DNA of 64,000 bases from Anthoceros angustus. Taxonomy: Eukaryota > Streptophyta > Anthocerotopsida > Anthocerotales > Anthocerotaceae. The notes below the pieces were generated by a model. That model ran no database searches. It was not told the DNA's origin and saw only the letters and a list, made by a program, of their open reading frames with translations. Below, in pieces: positions 23,497 through 35,590 of this stretch; position 1 is the first letter of the stretch, and every line of letters starts with the position of its first letter. The DNA lies in NCBI GenBank assembly GCA_010909165.1, contig MU008213.1, positions 47,481 through 111,480 of the forward strand. The letters run 5' to 3'. Position numbers and translations under genes: made by a program.

Positions 23497-23508
23497 TGGT
23501 ATCGAGCA
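23497..23508 (+). other. Primer binding site (initiator Met-tRNA, diverged)
   Basis: TGGTATCGAGCA follows the LTR end and differs slightly from the standard TGGTATCAGAGC. It indicates that a plus-strand copia element once began here. Confidence 0.75.
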
Positions 23509-24200
23509 CACTTGCTCTTTGTTTATGCATCCTCATGCATCTAAGTAGCTTATCTAGGANATTTCTTTGCATTCGTAACTATTCCACACATTGGTACCAT
23601 ATCACGGTCAGGGGTCTTCTTGTGGTTTGTGGAACCGCGTCTCACGATTCCAAAGTCTTTCAGGACCTCTGAATTGAGCAGACTGGCCAATGCAAGTTCA
23701 GTTGCCACCAACCTTGAAATGCCACAACACAAGATAGGCAACAACATCGTACACTCGCGGTTCCAATCCAAACACGGTCCCTTATTCTATACAAGCGTTT
23801 GACAATTTGCTTCCAGCATCTCCTCTGCGAACAGACCACAAAAGTCTACTAAATCCTTGTTCATTACCAAACTCCGTGAACAATGGGTAACTTATTTCAT
23901 TTTATTTTAGCTCAATATCTAGCGAGCTTATACCTCAAAAGAAAACCCACAAGGAGTCAGTCCCCACTCGAGGACCGGCGTCAAGGAACTTGGTACTTTA
24001 ACAACTTGTACACTTGAGGAGCGCGGCGTCATGGAACTTGGTACTTAACAATTTGTACCATGGTGTGCCTAAGTTACTTGTACCAAGGGCATCCACTCCC
24101 TTTAGACACCCCATGTAAGTAGCGATCTAAATTCAGGATGCTTAATGACGGCGTTCTTATAAATGTGTGTCCATTTGGACACGGGAAGCGGGCTAGTGTT
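23509..24200. other. No gene recognised; small direct repeat; N at 23560
   Basis: No copia gag is readable after the primer site, so the element is deleted or replaced. A motif of the form GGAACTTGGTACTT(T)AACAA occurs twice, at about 23986-24010 and 24032-24052. An undetermined base lies at 23560. Confidence 0.5.
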
Positions 24201-24640
24201 GTGTGGAGATTTAGTACCTGCCACGGATTTCGCCTGGCCAGGTAAGACAAAAGGAAATAAAATAAAAACGGTGAAGGCATCTAAAGTCACGATTCGACAT
24301 CACATCCCGGCTCGAGACCCGGAGATGCAGCTCTATCCACAGGGAAGGCTCCATAGAGCTTAAGAACGACAAGTGCTGCTTCCTGCTAGTGGAGCTGCAT
24401 TCCTGAGCATCCATGGAGGGCACCATCGTGTTGTCATGGATCCTGGTTGTGGTGGCGCACTGCCCATGTCTCACTTCTTCCACACATGTGGCAAATTACT
24501 TTGCCTTCCCTCAAACTTGGTGGTGGCCCCAATAATCAGGCCTTTGCCTCTGCAAGCCTATCAACGGTTGCGGCAACCTCAACTACTTCCTTGGCTTAAT
24601 TGCCTTCACCCTTTTCCTCACGTGGTAGGAGCTACTCCTT
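24200..24640 (-). pseudogene. Gag-like fragment, copy A
   Basis: This closely matches the opposite strand of 44.17-44.34 kb, sharing CACATGTG-GGAAGAAGTGAG and GATTATTGGGG-CCACCACCAA-type text. On the minus strand a Cys-His cluster (ATCVEEVRHGQC and, in another frame, ICHMCGRSE) resembles a damaged C-x2-C-x4-H-x4-C zinc knuckle. That suggests the Gag of a retroelement, though the family cannot be named. Confidence 0.45.
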
Positions 24641-25335
24641 GGGTGGGTCATCAAAAGCTAGCTGGGCGCTTACCTACGGTGGTGGGACATTCTCCTACCC
24701 ATACCTACGGGGTAGGAGTTCTCTCCACTTAGCCTACCGTGGTGGGAGTTTCTCCGGTGGTAGGATACCTACCGCAGTAGGACATCTCCCGTTCACATAT
24801 GTCTCCTACCCTCCTCACTAGAAGGTCATTTGATCCGTTTCTTTTCCCTAAGTATCCTCTCTTCCAAGCGGCATCCTCGACTCCGGCTTCAATGAACAAA
24901 ACATTTCTCGCATGTTTCCACCAAACCATTTCTATCAAAAGCATTCGGACTGTTCAAAACAACTCACTTAAACCGGTTTCTTTTGCGTTCCACCAGTATT
25001 GGGATAGGCGCCCTTATGCTCAAAAGAGCTAGAGTCGCCCGAGCGTCGGCGCGCCTCTCAAGGGTGCAATACACGGGTTTGGAAGGTTGCGTCAATACGT
25101 GTGGCAAGCACTTTCGTTCAAGTTGCTTGTGCACACTTGCCGCGCACCAACACTCACGTCAATTCTCTTTTCAAACCCGTGATTGAGCAATCCAGGCGGG
25201 CATACCTGTCGACTGGCCCTCCGTGTCGGAGATCGCGCAGATGCAACATTGGGCCCGTGAAAATTGGACAAGGTAAAGGATGGTGAGGCCTCCTCAACGT
25301 TCTTGATCAAACTCTTGAGCTTACATTTCTTCTTG
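24641..25335. other. Motif-rich repeat (24.65-24.80 kb), then nothing recognised
   Basis: Between 24660 and 24800 the motif CCTAC(C/G)G(T/G)GGTGGGA and its variants recur about six times. The same CTACGG/CCGTAG motif family appears at 46.87, 50.05 and 52.0 kb. From 24.83 to 25.33 kb nothing was seen. Confidence 0.45.
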
Positions 25336-25748
25336 TCAAGTCCGTACCGCTTTCAACCTTAATCTATCCATGGGTGGCACATGGAGCAAGTCAGATCTTA
25401 AATTCAAAATCTCATGGCGAAGCTTGGCTATAGTTCGTCTTTGAACACCTAGCTGCGCCACAGCTGTAGTGGGCGTCACAGTGGGTATAGACAGGTCCTC
25501 CTTCAGAGCCTCACTAAAATACTCAGCCATTTGGTCAAAACCCCCAGCTCGGGCGACCAGCCCTCTTTCTTCAGATACTCGCTGGCTCTCACTAGGGCTC
25601 GCAGTGGCCAGGCAGATGCTCTCTTATACTTGAGTTCGACTGCATCCGACAGGCTTTCATTACTCAAGGACAAATCATCTTTTCCTTTTATTTTCTTGCT
25701 TCTCTGCAAAACATTGTGAAACATTGTCGTCTTCAAAAGGTTGGCCAT
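25336..25748 (-). pseudogene. Unrecognised helical protein, one frame change
   Basis: Two overlapping minus-strand frames join at about 25505-25530. The first (25748 down) is a Lys/Ser/Leu-rich helical segment with LKYKRASAWPLRALVRASEYL. The second (to 25336) contains LGVQRRTIAKLRHEILNLRSD, an amphipathic Leu-rich helix, before a stop. No family is recognised. The density of helix-type residues and lack of low complexity suggest former coding sequence, possibly from a transposon. Confidence 0.35.
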
Positions 25749-25749
25749 T

Positions 25750-26930
25750 AGAAACCACCATCATACATGTCGAATTTTGGAAAATGTAGCTCATCTAGAA
25801 ACCAAGGCCTATGCATCTATACGTGCATCAAACTCGAATAGGCGGACATTTGGCGCACCAATCAAAGAGATCCGGTACCAAGTCATCGGTAGGGGCACAT
25901 AGAGTAAGGCCAAAAGGTTTAACATGTTGTATACAAAGCGAATGTGGGAATATAACATCAACCAACAAATGATTTTCAAAAATAATATTCATGACTTCGC
26001 CTAGATCTGGGATGATTTACAAATTTTTCAAACCACTAAAAATCAACACTCCATCACGGTATTGATACGCCTCTAGGTTGTATGATGGAATTCTTACAAA
26101 GTTTTCAAAGCACCAAAAAAAAGCAAACCATCCTAGTACTAATCCAACCCAAGGTGTAGCCGTGGAATTCCCAAAGCACCAAAGTCAAGCACCCCATCCA
26201 CAGTGTGATCCGACCAAGGTGCTTAACCTTGGAGTTCTATGCCATTGAGTCAACACCAATCTAAGCGGATGCCCAGAGGATTCAAACAATATATATATTT
26301 TCTGTGGGGCATCCACTCCACCATTTCCATCTCATTTGGACGCAAGATTAGGTCTCAAAAAATCGGACGTCGTGAGGCTTCTAACTCGCCAATGTCTTGA
26401 CGTCCGAGCGCATTGCTCAATTCCTTCCAATGTTTTCACTCTAACAATGGAGATCCCAAGGTTGTGTACTCACAGTGCATCAAACGTCCAGCACTACTTT
26501 CTAGAGTCGTAGTTTGGTCCTCTTGAGATGGCCATGATCAGGCTATCGGTTAATGTTCTCTCACAATTGCGCCGGACGTCCGTAGCAGTTGCTTCTCTTT
26601 ACTGCAATTGCTACTTTTTGTTGGTTCTTGGGACGTCCGGCAGTTTGGCTGCTGGACTAGTTTTGTTTGGTTTGCCTCTTTGTTCACCTGCTAAGTACTA
26701 TCGCTGCGAAAGAGGTGTTTAGGATTCCTAGCACTTAAAAATCCTTGAAATCCCTTCCTTGTGAAGGTGAAATCATGAACCTTCTTGACTTAAACCACAT
26801 TGTAAGTATTCACGAAAATAACATGGTCAATATCTTTCGATTACATGTTTAAAGTGGTTTTGCTAAGATGATGCATTTTGGCTGGCCGAAGTCACTTTGG
26901 TCTTTAGGGACCCAAACCCCTTTAATGGAG
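25750..26930. other. No gene recognised; probable leader and gag debris of copia-2
   Basis: AT-rich sequence. Around 26000-26230 a diverged unit with CAAAGCACCAAA and AAGCACCCCATCC-type phrases repeats two or three times. No LTR or primer site for copia-2 could be identified. Confidence 0.45.
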
Positions 26931-28746
26931 AAAACCTATGCCGAGAGATGACATTGTAAAGGTACTAAGAAGAAAGGCACCATTTGTAATTGGTGCAGGA
27001 TCCCAAATCACATGAAAAAGTTGTTACAAAAAGAAAACGAGAACCGCAAGGAGGCTCCCATCGAGCTAACGTTCGTGAAGAAATCTTCAACAACACCTCA
27101 TATTATTAATGCATGAACCCATATCAACTCCTGATGGCTCACTCTTTTGCACAGCAAGTTCCAAGCAAGTTAATACCGTGGTATCTCGGAGGAGCGACCT
27201 CACATCTGCAACAACAAGGACTCTTTGAGTCATATTCCCCATCTTAGGACCGGCCCTATTGGGTGATGATCATAACCTTCCATATTTGGCAGTTCGGTTG
27301 TTTCGGATGTAATTCGGTCCAAGATTTACACCTCCATGACGTCCTCCATGTACCCTCCATGTGCAAGAATTTAGTATCAGCTGCAAGTCTCTGCGAAGAG
27401 CATGATATGCAAGTGATCCTTTATTCAGGTAGTTGTCTAGTCTCTTATTTAAGTGATAGATACAACACCATTTGTTCAGGCACTAAAGAAAACGGCCTAT
27501 ACCGCTTGTCTGTACAAGCCGGAGCCTCTCATTCTGCTTATGTTGCCTCACAAAATACAGCGACACCCTCTCACACTATGCTTTGGCATTGTCGCTTAAT
27601 AGTCAGAAATTACAGCAAATGTCAAAAGGGAATTTATATCGAATTCCTTGCCTTGCAAAGGTTGAGCACCTTCCTTGGTGCGAAACTTGTGTCCTCACTA
27701 AGAGACATCAAGAGCCTTTCAAAAACAAAACTCCCCAAAGGGCTAAGTCATCTTTAGAGGTAGTTCATATAGACATTTGTGGTCCCCTCTCTACACCCTC
27801 CTTTAGTGGTAGTAGATATTTCTTGACCTTTATAGATGACTACTCTCGTTTTGTCCTTACCTATATCCTTCAAAATAAGAGTGATGCATATCAGTTCTTC
27901 AAGGATTACATGGCATGGGCTGAGAGATTAACAGATAAGAAACTCAAGACCTTACGTTCCGACAATGGTGGCGAGTTTATATCTAATCAATTTGGGGTTC
28001 TCACGAAATAAGGTATAGCTCAACAACTCACATTGTATACTCCTCAACAAACCAGAGTGAGAATAAGAACCTATGCCTCCAAGATCATCGCTGCTTATTA
28101 CAAAGCTAATTTATCCAAAGCTTATTGGCCGAGGCCCTTCTTACACCCACATATCTCATGGATCGATTGCCATCGCTAGCAAGGTATGACACCTTATGAA
28201 GCATTCATCGAATAAGCCTTCTATTGATCATCTTGATATTTGGATCTCCGCATGTGGCTTTATTCCTAAAGCATTGCGAAGAAGATCCCAAAGCAGCCAA
28301 GTACATTTTTATTGGCTACAACGAAGGTATCAAAGTGTATAAATTATTTCACCCATCTGTAAGGCAACTCCTTTACGCCAGGAGTGTTACTTTTAATGAG
28401 GCTTACCTATTTTCCCAGTGGGAGATGATACGTCGCTTCTGCCTCTTGATGAGACCATCGACTCTTCCTTCTTTGATGAAGACGACTTCATCACCCATTT
28501 TCCAGCCTCGCTCTTGTTTTGTTGTTGAACCCATTATGCAGAGGAGGAGGAGTTAGCATCTATTCCACAACAAATACTAATATGGACATCCCAGGAGCCA
28601 CGACACTATGCGAAGATTCGAGCTTGATGGTCGGAGGATATTGAAATGGAGCCTCGATGATCCCAATGAAGATCCAACATGGGAATACGATACCCGCACA
28701 AAGGTACAACCCTCGCATCACGACCTACAATTCAAGGTCTCAGAGG
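26930..28746 (+). pseudogene. copia-2 Gag end, protease and integrase (left part)
   Basis: Left half of a split Ty1/copia element. It has a damaged zinc knuckle (TICNWCRIPNHMKK, last Cys missing) near 26985-27025. A degenerate protease follows (WYLGGATSHL near 27185), then LHDVLHVPSMCKNLVSAASL. GAG-pre-integrase text comes next, then integrase with HIDICGPLSTPSFSGSRYF at about 27765-27825, and LRSDNGGEFISNQFG near 27950-28000. Beyond a TAA near 28010 the Glu-bearing block is corrupted (QQTRVRIRT). The linker before RT runs to 28741 and stops where the Ty3 LTR begins. Stops and frame changes show it is old. Confidence 0.85.
28742..28746 (+). other. Target site duplication, left copy (AGAGG)
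   Basis: AGAGG immediately precedes the TGGAAG start of the left LTR and is repeated at 41546-41550 immediately after the right LTR. Five bases is the usual duplication length for plant LTR retrotransposons. Confidence 0.92.
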
Positions 28747-30379
28747 TGGAAGACCACATATACACTAGCCCCTCTCAAGTGTCGGATGAACGATTTTTTT
28801 TGTTTTGGAGTGTTTGTATAGCAAAGTGCTTTGAGAATCACTGGTAAGGTCTTTTATAAGAATGGTCCTTGGCCCTTGGATAATAATTTTTTTTTTGAAC
28901 CTTAGGTTTGACAGGTAGGTAGATAGAGTCCTTGGGTGATTTTAGAAATAAGAAAGTGTCTATATATGTTAGGATGCCTACATGCCACCACGGGCGCAAG
29001 TGGAGGTAGTTCCACCACGGTGGCCAAGAACGGACGCATGCACTGTGGGGAGTTTACAACCCTAGTGGCGGAGCGGCCGCCGGAGCGAATCGAGAGGACA
29101 CACCCAAGACCGAGGTCGCTTTCCGTGCCGTGGCCGGGGCGCAGGGCAGCAGATGCACCGCGCGAGCCTCCGCTCGTCAGGCAGTTGGACGACGCGCACT
29201 GCAGCAGGCAGAGAGAACCGGCAGGAAGGAGGAGACGCCGAGGCAAGAGCGCCAACAAGGCAAGTGGAGGAGACGCGAGGGTGGTGTTCTTTCCCACTGC
29301 AGGAGTGTTGAGTTTTGGGAAACAAGGAGAGAGAGATGGCGCCCGAGCGCCGAAATTTACTCACGCAGGGCCCAACATGGACCATCGGAAGGTGAGAGCG
29401 GGCACTGGTGCAGAGCCGGGTGAATTTATGGAGAAGAAATGGTGTTACGACAACCAAAGATTGGTGCAAGAGTGCGCCCGGCAATTGAGACCAAGTCGCA
29501 AGAGGGTGACGCGAGGAAGAGGCCAAAACTGGATTTGGGACTCTTTCGAAAGCAGTATGGGCGAGAAGCATCAGGATGGGAGCTTGGTGATTGACCTCAG
29601 AAAGAAGACCTTGAGAGGCAGGCGCCATGAAGCCCGGAAGTGAGAGTGAACAATGGATGGGTGACTCGCCAACTCGTTCTCATACCGGTGGGATTGGCCA
29701 AATGGATTTTGTGTTTCAACCTAAGTTGGATCATATGGCGGATCACTTCGGTTTTTCTTCACGAGGTGGTTAAAGGTACACAAATTGATTGGGGAGGATG
29801 ATCTTTGAAAGAGCCTGTGAGGAGAGGCGAATTGCTCTCCCTTCCTCCCTCCTTGATTTCACCTTTTCTAATTCATGTGTTCGCGCATTCGTGTTTAACG
29901 GAGTTGAAGTCGGTCTTCATGGTTGGAAACCGGCCGTGAACCCAAGGTAGAAGAGGAGGAGAGGAGGAAGATTCGGAAGGATTCCAGAAGGGAATGCGCC
30001 CCAGAAGATCTGGAGGGTGGGAAGGTTTCCAAGGGCAAGAAGCGAAGGGCGGCGACGGCCGAACGGGTCGGCGAAGAAGGGAGGACACAGAAGAGGAACC
30101 CACCACACCTGTGGTCACCAGTCGAACGGCAGCAGAACGCGAGTGAAGGAGGAGAAAATAAAGGGAATGGCAAGCTCCCTCCTGTGTGAGGAGTCGCCGC
30201 CGCTAGGAGAGATTGGAGATGAGGAGAGTGGCAAACCAACCCCTAGAGAAGAGGGGTTAACTTATAGCCAAGACCGCGGAGCTCCTAACATTTTGGCGAC
30301 ATTTCACCGAACCGTCCTACCGAGGTGGAGGATAGAGACACCGTCACACGAGAATTGTTGTGGAGGGATGGGCACGGGA

Positions 30380-30850
30380 CAAATTAATTTGGAATGGTTT
30401 GACTGCCATGGCTCGACGCAGCGATCTCCCAGACCATGGCTCTCACCGGCCGAGTGTGCAAGGCCAACGGAGAAGTTGCTCAAGGAGAAGTTGGAGAGCC
30501 CGAAGGCGAGAGCAAGGTGCCGAGGAGCGCAGACGGAATGCGAGGCGGCCTATGCAAGGCATGTGAGCGCAAAGGCCATGTCCACCAACAGAGGCCTTAG
30601 TAATCAGGGGGGCGATGCTACAATTGAAGAGCTTCAAGATGAGGTCTCATGAGTCCAGAACAAATGGAAACAATGGCGCCTTGAGAAATTCAAGAAGTCA
30701 TGAGAGATACAAGCGAGAGAGATGAAGCTAGGCCGAGTCAAGAGAGAGGTGGCCAAACCAAGAAAGGCGAAAAGACCGCAGAGCAAGCAACCACCGAAAC
30801 TACCACCACGGTGGCTAAACCGCCACCGCCGTGGAAGGAGGAACCGAGGT
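30380..30850 (+). pseudogene. LTR-internal coiled-coil coding remnant (5' copy)
   Basis: Frames here read KLLKEKLESPKA, then GDATIEELQDEVS (about 30.60-30.65 kb). After a frame change comes a charged helix equivalent to the EIQEVMERYKRERDEASRVK helix of the 3' LTR, here partly corrupted. A basic tail with PRWLNRHRRGRRNRGG follows. The same segments occur in order in the 3' LTR at 39.47-39.95 kb, where the frames are longer. Preservation of heptad-like charged text in both LTRs suggests the LTR carries part of a protein gene. No known family is recognised. Confidence 0.4.
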
Positions 30851-31777
30851 GGGGAAGTCACCGACGGGTCGCAGATGGAGGACAGAGAATCAAGGCACCG
30901 CCTGTGATTGTCCACGGAGGAGAGGGTAAGGACCTCAGATCAAGGCGACAGTTGGCCCGGATGAGGATGCTCATGTCCTCGGCTTCTCGCATGGTGAGTG
31001 CTCACTCTAAATGTGTATGTGGTTGTTGGGACAGAGGGGCGTAAACCATTGGTCAGACATCTTGACCGCCACTGCCTAAAGCTGGTTCCTTCCGAGGGAG
31101 CGGGCGCCTATCCTCGCAAGTGGTGATCGAGAAATGAGCGAGGCGCAGCCGTATGGAGGGAGGAGCACAGGTGGCGGTCCAAATGAGAGGAGCAACAACA
31201 GAGGGCCCATAGACGCGCCCATGGAAGGCGCGAGGGAAAGTGCAGTGAGAGCGAGGTGGAGGTTTTGGGGAAAATCGCCGGATCGAGGCGCAGGAGAGCG
31301 AGAGGGGTCCCCATGAGGGCTAGGCAATCAGGAGCCCACTGATTTTAGGAGAGTCATCATAGGACCGAGGCTTTTGGGGTAGGGATAGGAGTTGAGGACC
31401 GCGGTCAGAGCTGATTGGTAGGAGCCGTGGTAGTGCCAATTTTAGACACTAGAGAAGTGAGTTGGACCACAACCCGATGTATAAGAGACCCTTTGGGTGT
31501 CTCTCAATGCATATCGTGTGAACTTCCGTGTGTTCGAACTATGCGCGAGGTTGATTGGAGACGTCAAGATCAAACGCATGCACCGCCTTCTCACAAGAAG
31601 GCCGGAAGATCCTGGATGGTCGAGAGCGGAGTGGCCAAGCTCCACTGGGTGACAAGGCGCACGCCGAAAAAGAGGTAGGAATTGCCGCGAAGGCCGAGGG
31701 AACCGGAAGGCGAATCGCCCAAGCACCGCCGGGTTTTCCCGATCCTCTTCCAACCGCCACCAGTGTGTTCATTCCAT

Positions 31778-31862
31778 GAGAGGGGTCCGGGCCCAAGGAG
31801 GGGTCTGTGGCTGGAGGGGTCTGTGCCCAAGGAGGGGTCTGTGGCCCAAGGAGTCTGTGGTG
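31778..31862 (+). repeat. About 20-bp tandem repeat, 5 units
   Basis: Units around AAGGAGGGGTCTGTGGCCC lie in the 5' LTR. The 3' LTR has about 14 units at the matching place. Confidence 0.85.
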
Positions 31863-32294
31863 GAGGAGAAGAGTTCATTGAAGGGAAAGGTTCTCAAGGA
31901 GGAGTGCTACCGAGGGATTGTGAGAGAGTGTGTGAGGGAAAATCGAATGCGTAGAGGAGTGGAAGCGGTGGTGGAATCGCAAAATTAGAGGTAGAGTGAG
32001 GTGTATATAGGTGTCCGCGCCCATAGCCCCCAAGGTCCGTGAGAAGCCGGTGATAATAGACTCGACAAAGGGCGTGGTGAGGGACCCGCCATTGAACCGC
32101 CACGCGTGGTTCTCTACCATGGTGGTGGGTTTGGGTAGGTAGCGGAGAAGGTAGTGAGCGACGGGTAGGTCTAGAATCCATAGATTTAACACCTTGACAC
32201 AACACCATTCCCTTGGGATCGAATCCTAGGACTATAACGACATAGAGGGTAAATGTGGCCTCTTTGCGCCTTCGGATGCAAAACCCATTCCACA

Positions 32295-32314
32295 TTTTGG
32301 CGCTGCCGGGAATG
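32295..32314 (+). other. Primer binding site of giant-LTR Ty3
   Basis: Directly after the LTR end comes TTTTGGCGCTGCCGGGAAT. A TGG start complementary to tRNA 3' CCA, and the TTTGGCGC...GCCGGG form, are typical of plant Ty3/gypsy primer sites. The exact tRNA was not determined. Confidence 0.75.
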
Positions 32315-32339
32315 AAACTCAAGGTTATAGGGGACTAAC

Positions 32340-33840
32340 CATAGCTTAGGTGTCTAGTTTTGGAGTGTATCTAGTTAGGTAGATGGATGCCACGGTTGAG
32401 TCGAGGGTTCAGAGTCAAGCCTGGACGGAAGGCCACACGAGAAGCGACAACGCCAAGCAATCGGAAAGGTTGAAAAGGGTTGCAAACCGCGAGTTGAGGA
32501 GGGTCCACCGAAGACGACCCGCTGGAAGGAGAAGGAGGTAAGGAAGCAACTGTGGGACGGGGTCCGATCTTGTTGGAGCAAGATCCCCAACCTCGGACTT
32601 GGACGAGGTACCACCGCCAAGGAACCTGACCAATTCCATCCACCGACCTCTCTTCCAAAAGTGTGCGATCTGGAGATCAATCGACTCCAGAACCGTTGTT
32701 GACCAACCACACCGAATCAAGAACGATAGTCATGACCACCACCCGGTGGTGGTCACCACCAAGCAACCTTACCAGATGGAGAGGGAAGGGTATGAAGACC
32801 GATGAATTTGTTGAGGAGCATTGACATTTGCAAACCAGAAGCGGAGATGCACAACAGATTCATTGTTCTATGGAGTTCTTCGGGGTCCAATAGGCGCGAA
32901 TACCTCAAGTCGCCCACACCTCCAAAGAACCTATGAAGAATTAAAACCGCCTGTGAGAGGTCTGGGGCTTGACGTGGAGGGATACGTGTTGTCCAAGCTT
33001 GAAAAGCCGCAGAGAGGAAAGAAGGAAACCTTGCAGCGATGTGGAGAGGTTTCACCCACGCGATCGTGGCCCTCACTCGAGTTGCGCAATACGGTGGTTC
33101 GCTAAAGGCCCGGGTTCTAAGATGGGGAGACACGAAGGTTACAAGCGGAGAAGAATTTGGGCAAGGCTATCAAGGCGGCGCTAAACTATGAGGAATCCAA
33201 CCCGCAAGGAGGAGGAAGGCTAAGAAGGAGAAGAAGAAGCCTGTGATGGAAAAAGAAGGGATCCTCATCCTCCTAAGGAAAGTTCATCGTGTGAAGAGAG
33301 CTCCACGTAAGATTCCATGTAAAGTTCCTGAGGAGGAAACGAGTGACGGAGGAAGCGCCATCGATGAGGAGCGCCAAATGGAAAAAGAAATGAAGGGTCG
33401 TGCACGGACAACAAGGAGTCGGCAAGGGCAAAACAGAGGCGATGTACGAAAAAGGACGGAACAAGAAGGAGGGACCGAGGTAAGCCAAGAAAGTAGAACA
33501 ACAGGGAACAAGATGGAGGAGATGATGGCAAAATTCGAGAAATTCCATCTTAATGCGGTCAAGGAACATGAGAGGAGAGAGTCACACGAACCCACGAGCC
33601 AACCTCTTCTGCTCAACGGGGCAGCAGGGACACTCCAAAGCTAATTGTCCGACGACAAGGGTACACCCGGGATATGAGGAGGAAGAGGAAGAGGGTCCGT
33701 GGAAGATACATACCATCCGTGAGGTTCAACCCAAGTGTACCCAAGACCATGTACCCGCCAACCTACGAATTCCACGGGGGGCGTCAGAATCACAAGGGTA
33801 ACAATCCAATGGGCACCGCTGCTATAACGCAACCTTGACA
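32340..33840 (+). pseudogene. Gag of giant-LTR Ty3, frameshifted
   Basis: The first part (32.4-33.2 kb) is broken into short frames rich in Arg, Lys and Trp. From 33243 a 133-residue frame is strongly charged (EEERQMEKEMKGRARTTRSR-like) and ends in a helical MEEMMAKFEKFHLNAVKEHE, which also occurs in shifted form in related elements. A zinc knuckle follows at about 33605-33650 (FCSTGQQGHSKANC), with the first Cys lost to a probable frame change. The order (basic linker, knuckle, acidic stretch EEEEEEG) parallels the minus-strand Gag at 0.26-1.5 kb. Confidence 0.7.
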
Positions 33841-35590
33841 CTATGCACATGCCTTATCCAACTCAAAGGCAATGGAGATTTTGATAAACTATGTCAAGAT
33901 TGTAGCAGCAGGGCATTTGGTGAAGTGTGCTCGCCAAAGCCCCGTAAAGACGGTGAGGATCGCACCACCGTGGGGAGTTCAAAAACCCCAAGTCCGTCCG
34001 CCATGCATGTTGAGGACGACTTATGGCGGTATGGGAGGATGCCGAGATTGGAACCCCGAGGAGCTTGAGGGATTAGACGAAGCGATTATTATGGGGAAGC
34101 CTCCGCCATGGTCGTAGAACAAGGAGCACAAAAGCAAAAGAGAGGCGTGGGGAAAAAAGAAGAAAGGAGGCGGATACGACCACGGGATCGATGAGGGAGA
34201 GAGTGTCGCCACCAGGGGGTACAAAATAAACAACCAGGTGGAACACAAGTCCCGACTTCATGGATGGACCATATGTGCAAAAGAGTGATGCAAGACTGAG
34301 TGTTCCACGAGGGTTCAAAGGTGAAAGGAATGAAGGACATAATTGAAGAACCCTACCGATTTCCGAGGTGAAAAAATGAGTTAGGGTTTCCAGACGACGG
34401 GAAGAGTCATGGATATGATACAAGAAGAATTGGCAAGGAGGCGGGGTCGAGGCGCCGACCACCGTGGGAGTCCACCACCCCACCGAAGGGCCACCGCATC
34501 AAGTCATGACGAACACAACCAACCAACCGGATGGCGAGGAGGGCTTTTCAATCTCGCCGAGGCCATCATGGACCAACATTTCATGATCACATTCGACAAC
34601 TCCTCCGAGACAATCCATGATAGGCAGCATCGAGGGTTAAAAGAGGCGCAACCCAAAAAGAGGCGCAATGTTCCTATACCACCAATCGCCGGGTGAACTT
34701 GGTATCCATGGTGGATCAAGGCCCACCAACCTGTGGAAATTTCGGATGTGTCAGGAGTGCCTCTCGACTGGGTGTATTATGACAAGACACGCTAGGAAAT
34801 TGGGCTTGATATTGAACATACTACAAGGTTTTGAGGCTAGACATGTCCGTAATGGTGGGGGAACCGACAGGTGCTAACATTGGAACCATCCCTACTTGAT
34901 GGATTATGTAGTCATCCAAAGAAAATCGCACGACGTCCTAATTGGCCGAACATGGATGTACGATCGCAATGCACGCCAAGTGGGAAGAAGGAAGTTTTTA
35001 AACTGGAATGGGATCCCAAGACCAAGGAGGAAGGATGTGCCTATCGTGGAGTAAGGACATGTATGCAGTGAAACTCCAATGAAGGAGGGTACACTCAGAG
35101 GACACGTCGGGAGATGCAAGAGGAAGATAGGTTTCACACATCTCATGGTCCGATGAGGAGCAGGACTACCGCAGACATATCCCATATACAATTAACCTGG
35201 GGTCGTTACGGGTAACCATGCGTGCTCAAGGAAGGGGGCTGAAGGGATCGAGGAGGAGCGAGTACGCCACGCCGGAGGATTTGTTTAGGAATGGGGCATG
35301 AGAGAAGAGGAACCGGAGCCGTAAGAAGGATAGCACCGCACCGCACCAAGAGAGCGAGTGGGTGATGAAGTCAAGGACGTTGAGGTTCTTCCGTGGAAGG
35401 TGCTCAAATTCTCCGAACAATGGATGCGGCGTTGAGGAAGGAATGAAGCAACTGTAATCATCGATGTTTTCGAGGTAACAGACATGAAGGGATCCCCAAA
35501 GAATGCGAGCATAGGATTGACTGTGAGCAATCCGAAGGATTCCACAAGACAAGTTAAACCAAGTACTCCTCAAGGTAAAGGATCGCTTGG
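33841..35590 (+). pseudogene. Protease and RT-proximal region of giant-LTR Ty3, unassigned
   Basis: This lies between Gag and RT, where the aspartic protease should be. No DTGA/DSGA active site can be read, and frames change about every 100-200 bp. One frame at 34.00-34.05 kb (MLRTTYGGMGGCRDWNPEEL) and another at 34.4-34.7 kb are open but not recognisable. Confidence 0.45.

Larger units (their letters stand above)
28747..32294 (+). repeat. 5' giant LTR (3,548 bp)
   Basis: It matches 37914-41545 throughout, with similarity starting at TGGAAGACCACAT and ending at CCCATTCCACA. A TATA-like TCTATATATG lies near 28960 and matches 38122 in the other LTR. It contains about five units of the GGAGGGGTCTGTGGCCCAA repeat at 31778-31862, and a coiled-coil coding remnant at about 30.4-30.8 kb. 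It differs from the 3' LTR by very many 1-5 bp indels plus substitutions. Confidence 0.92.

Noticed and set aside
28936-29643. 235-residue open frame in the 5' giant LTR
   Set aside because: The matching part of the 3' LTR is broken into short frames, and an overlapping minus-strand frame of 188 residues is equally long. It looks compositional rather than a protein.
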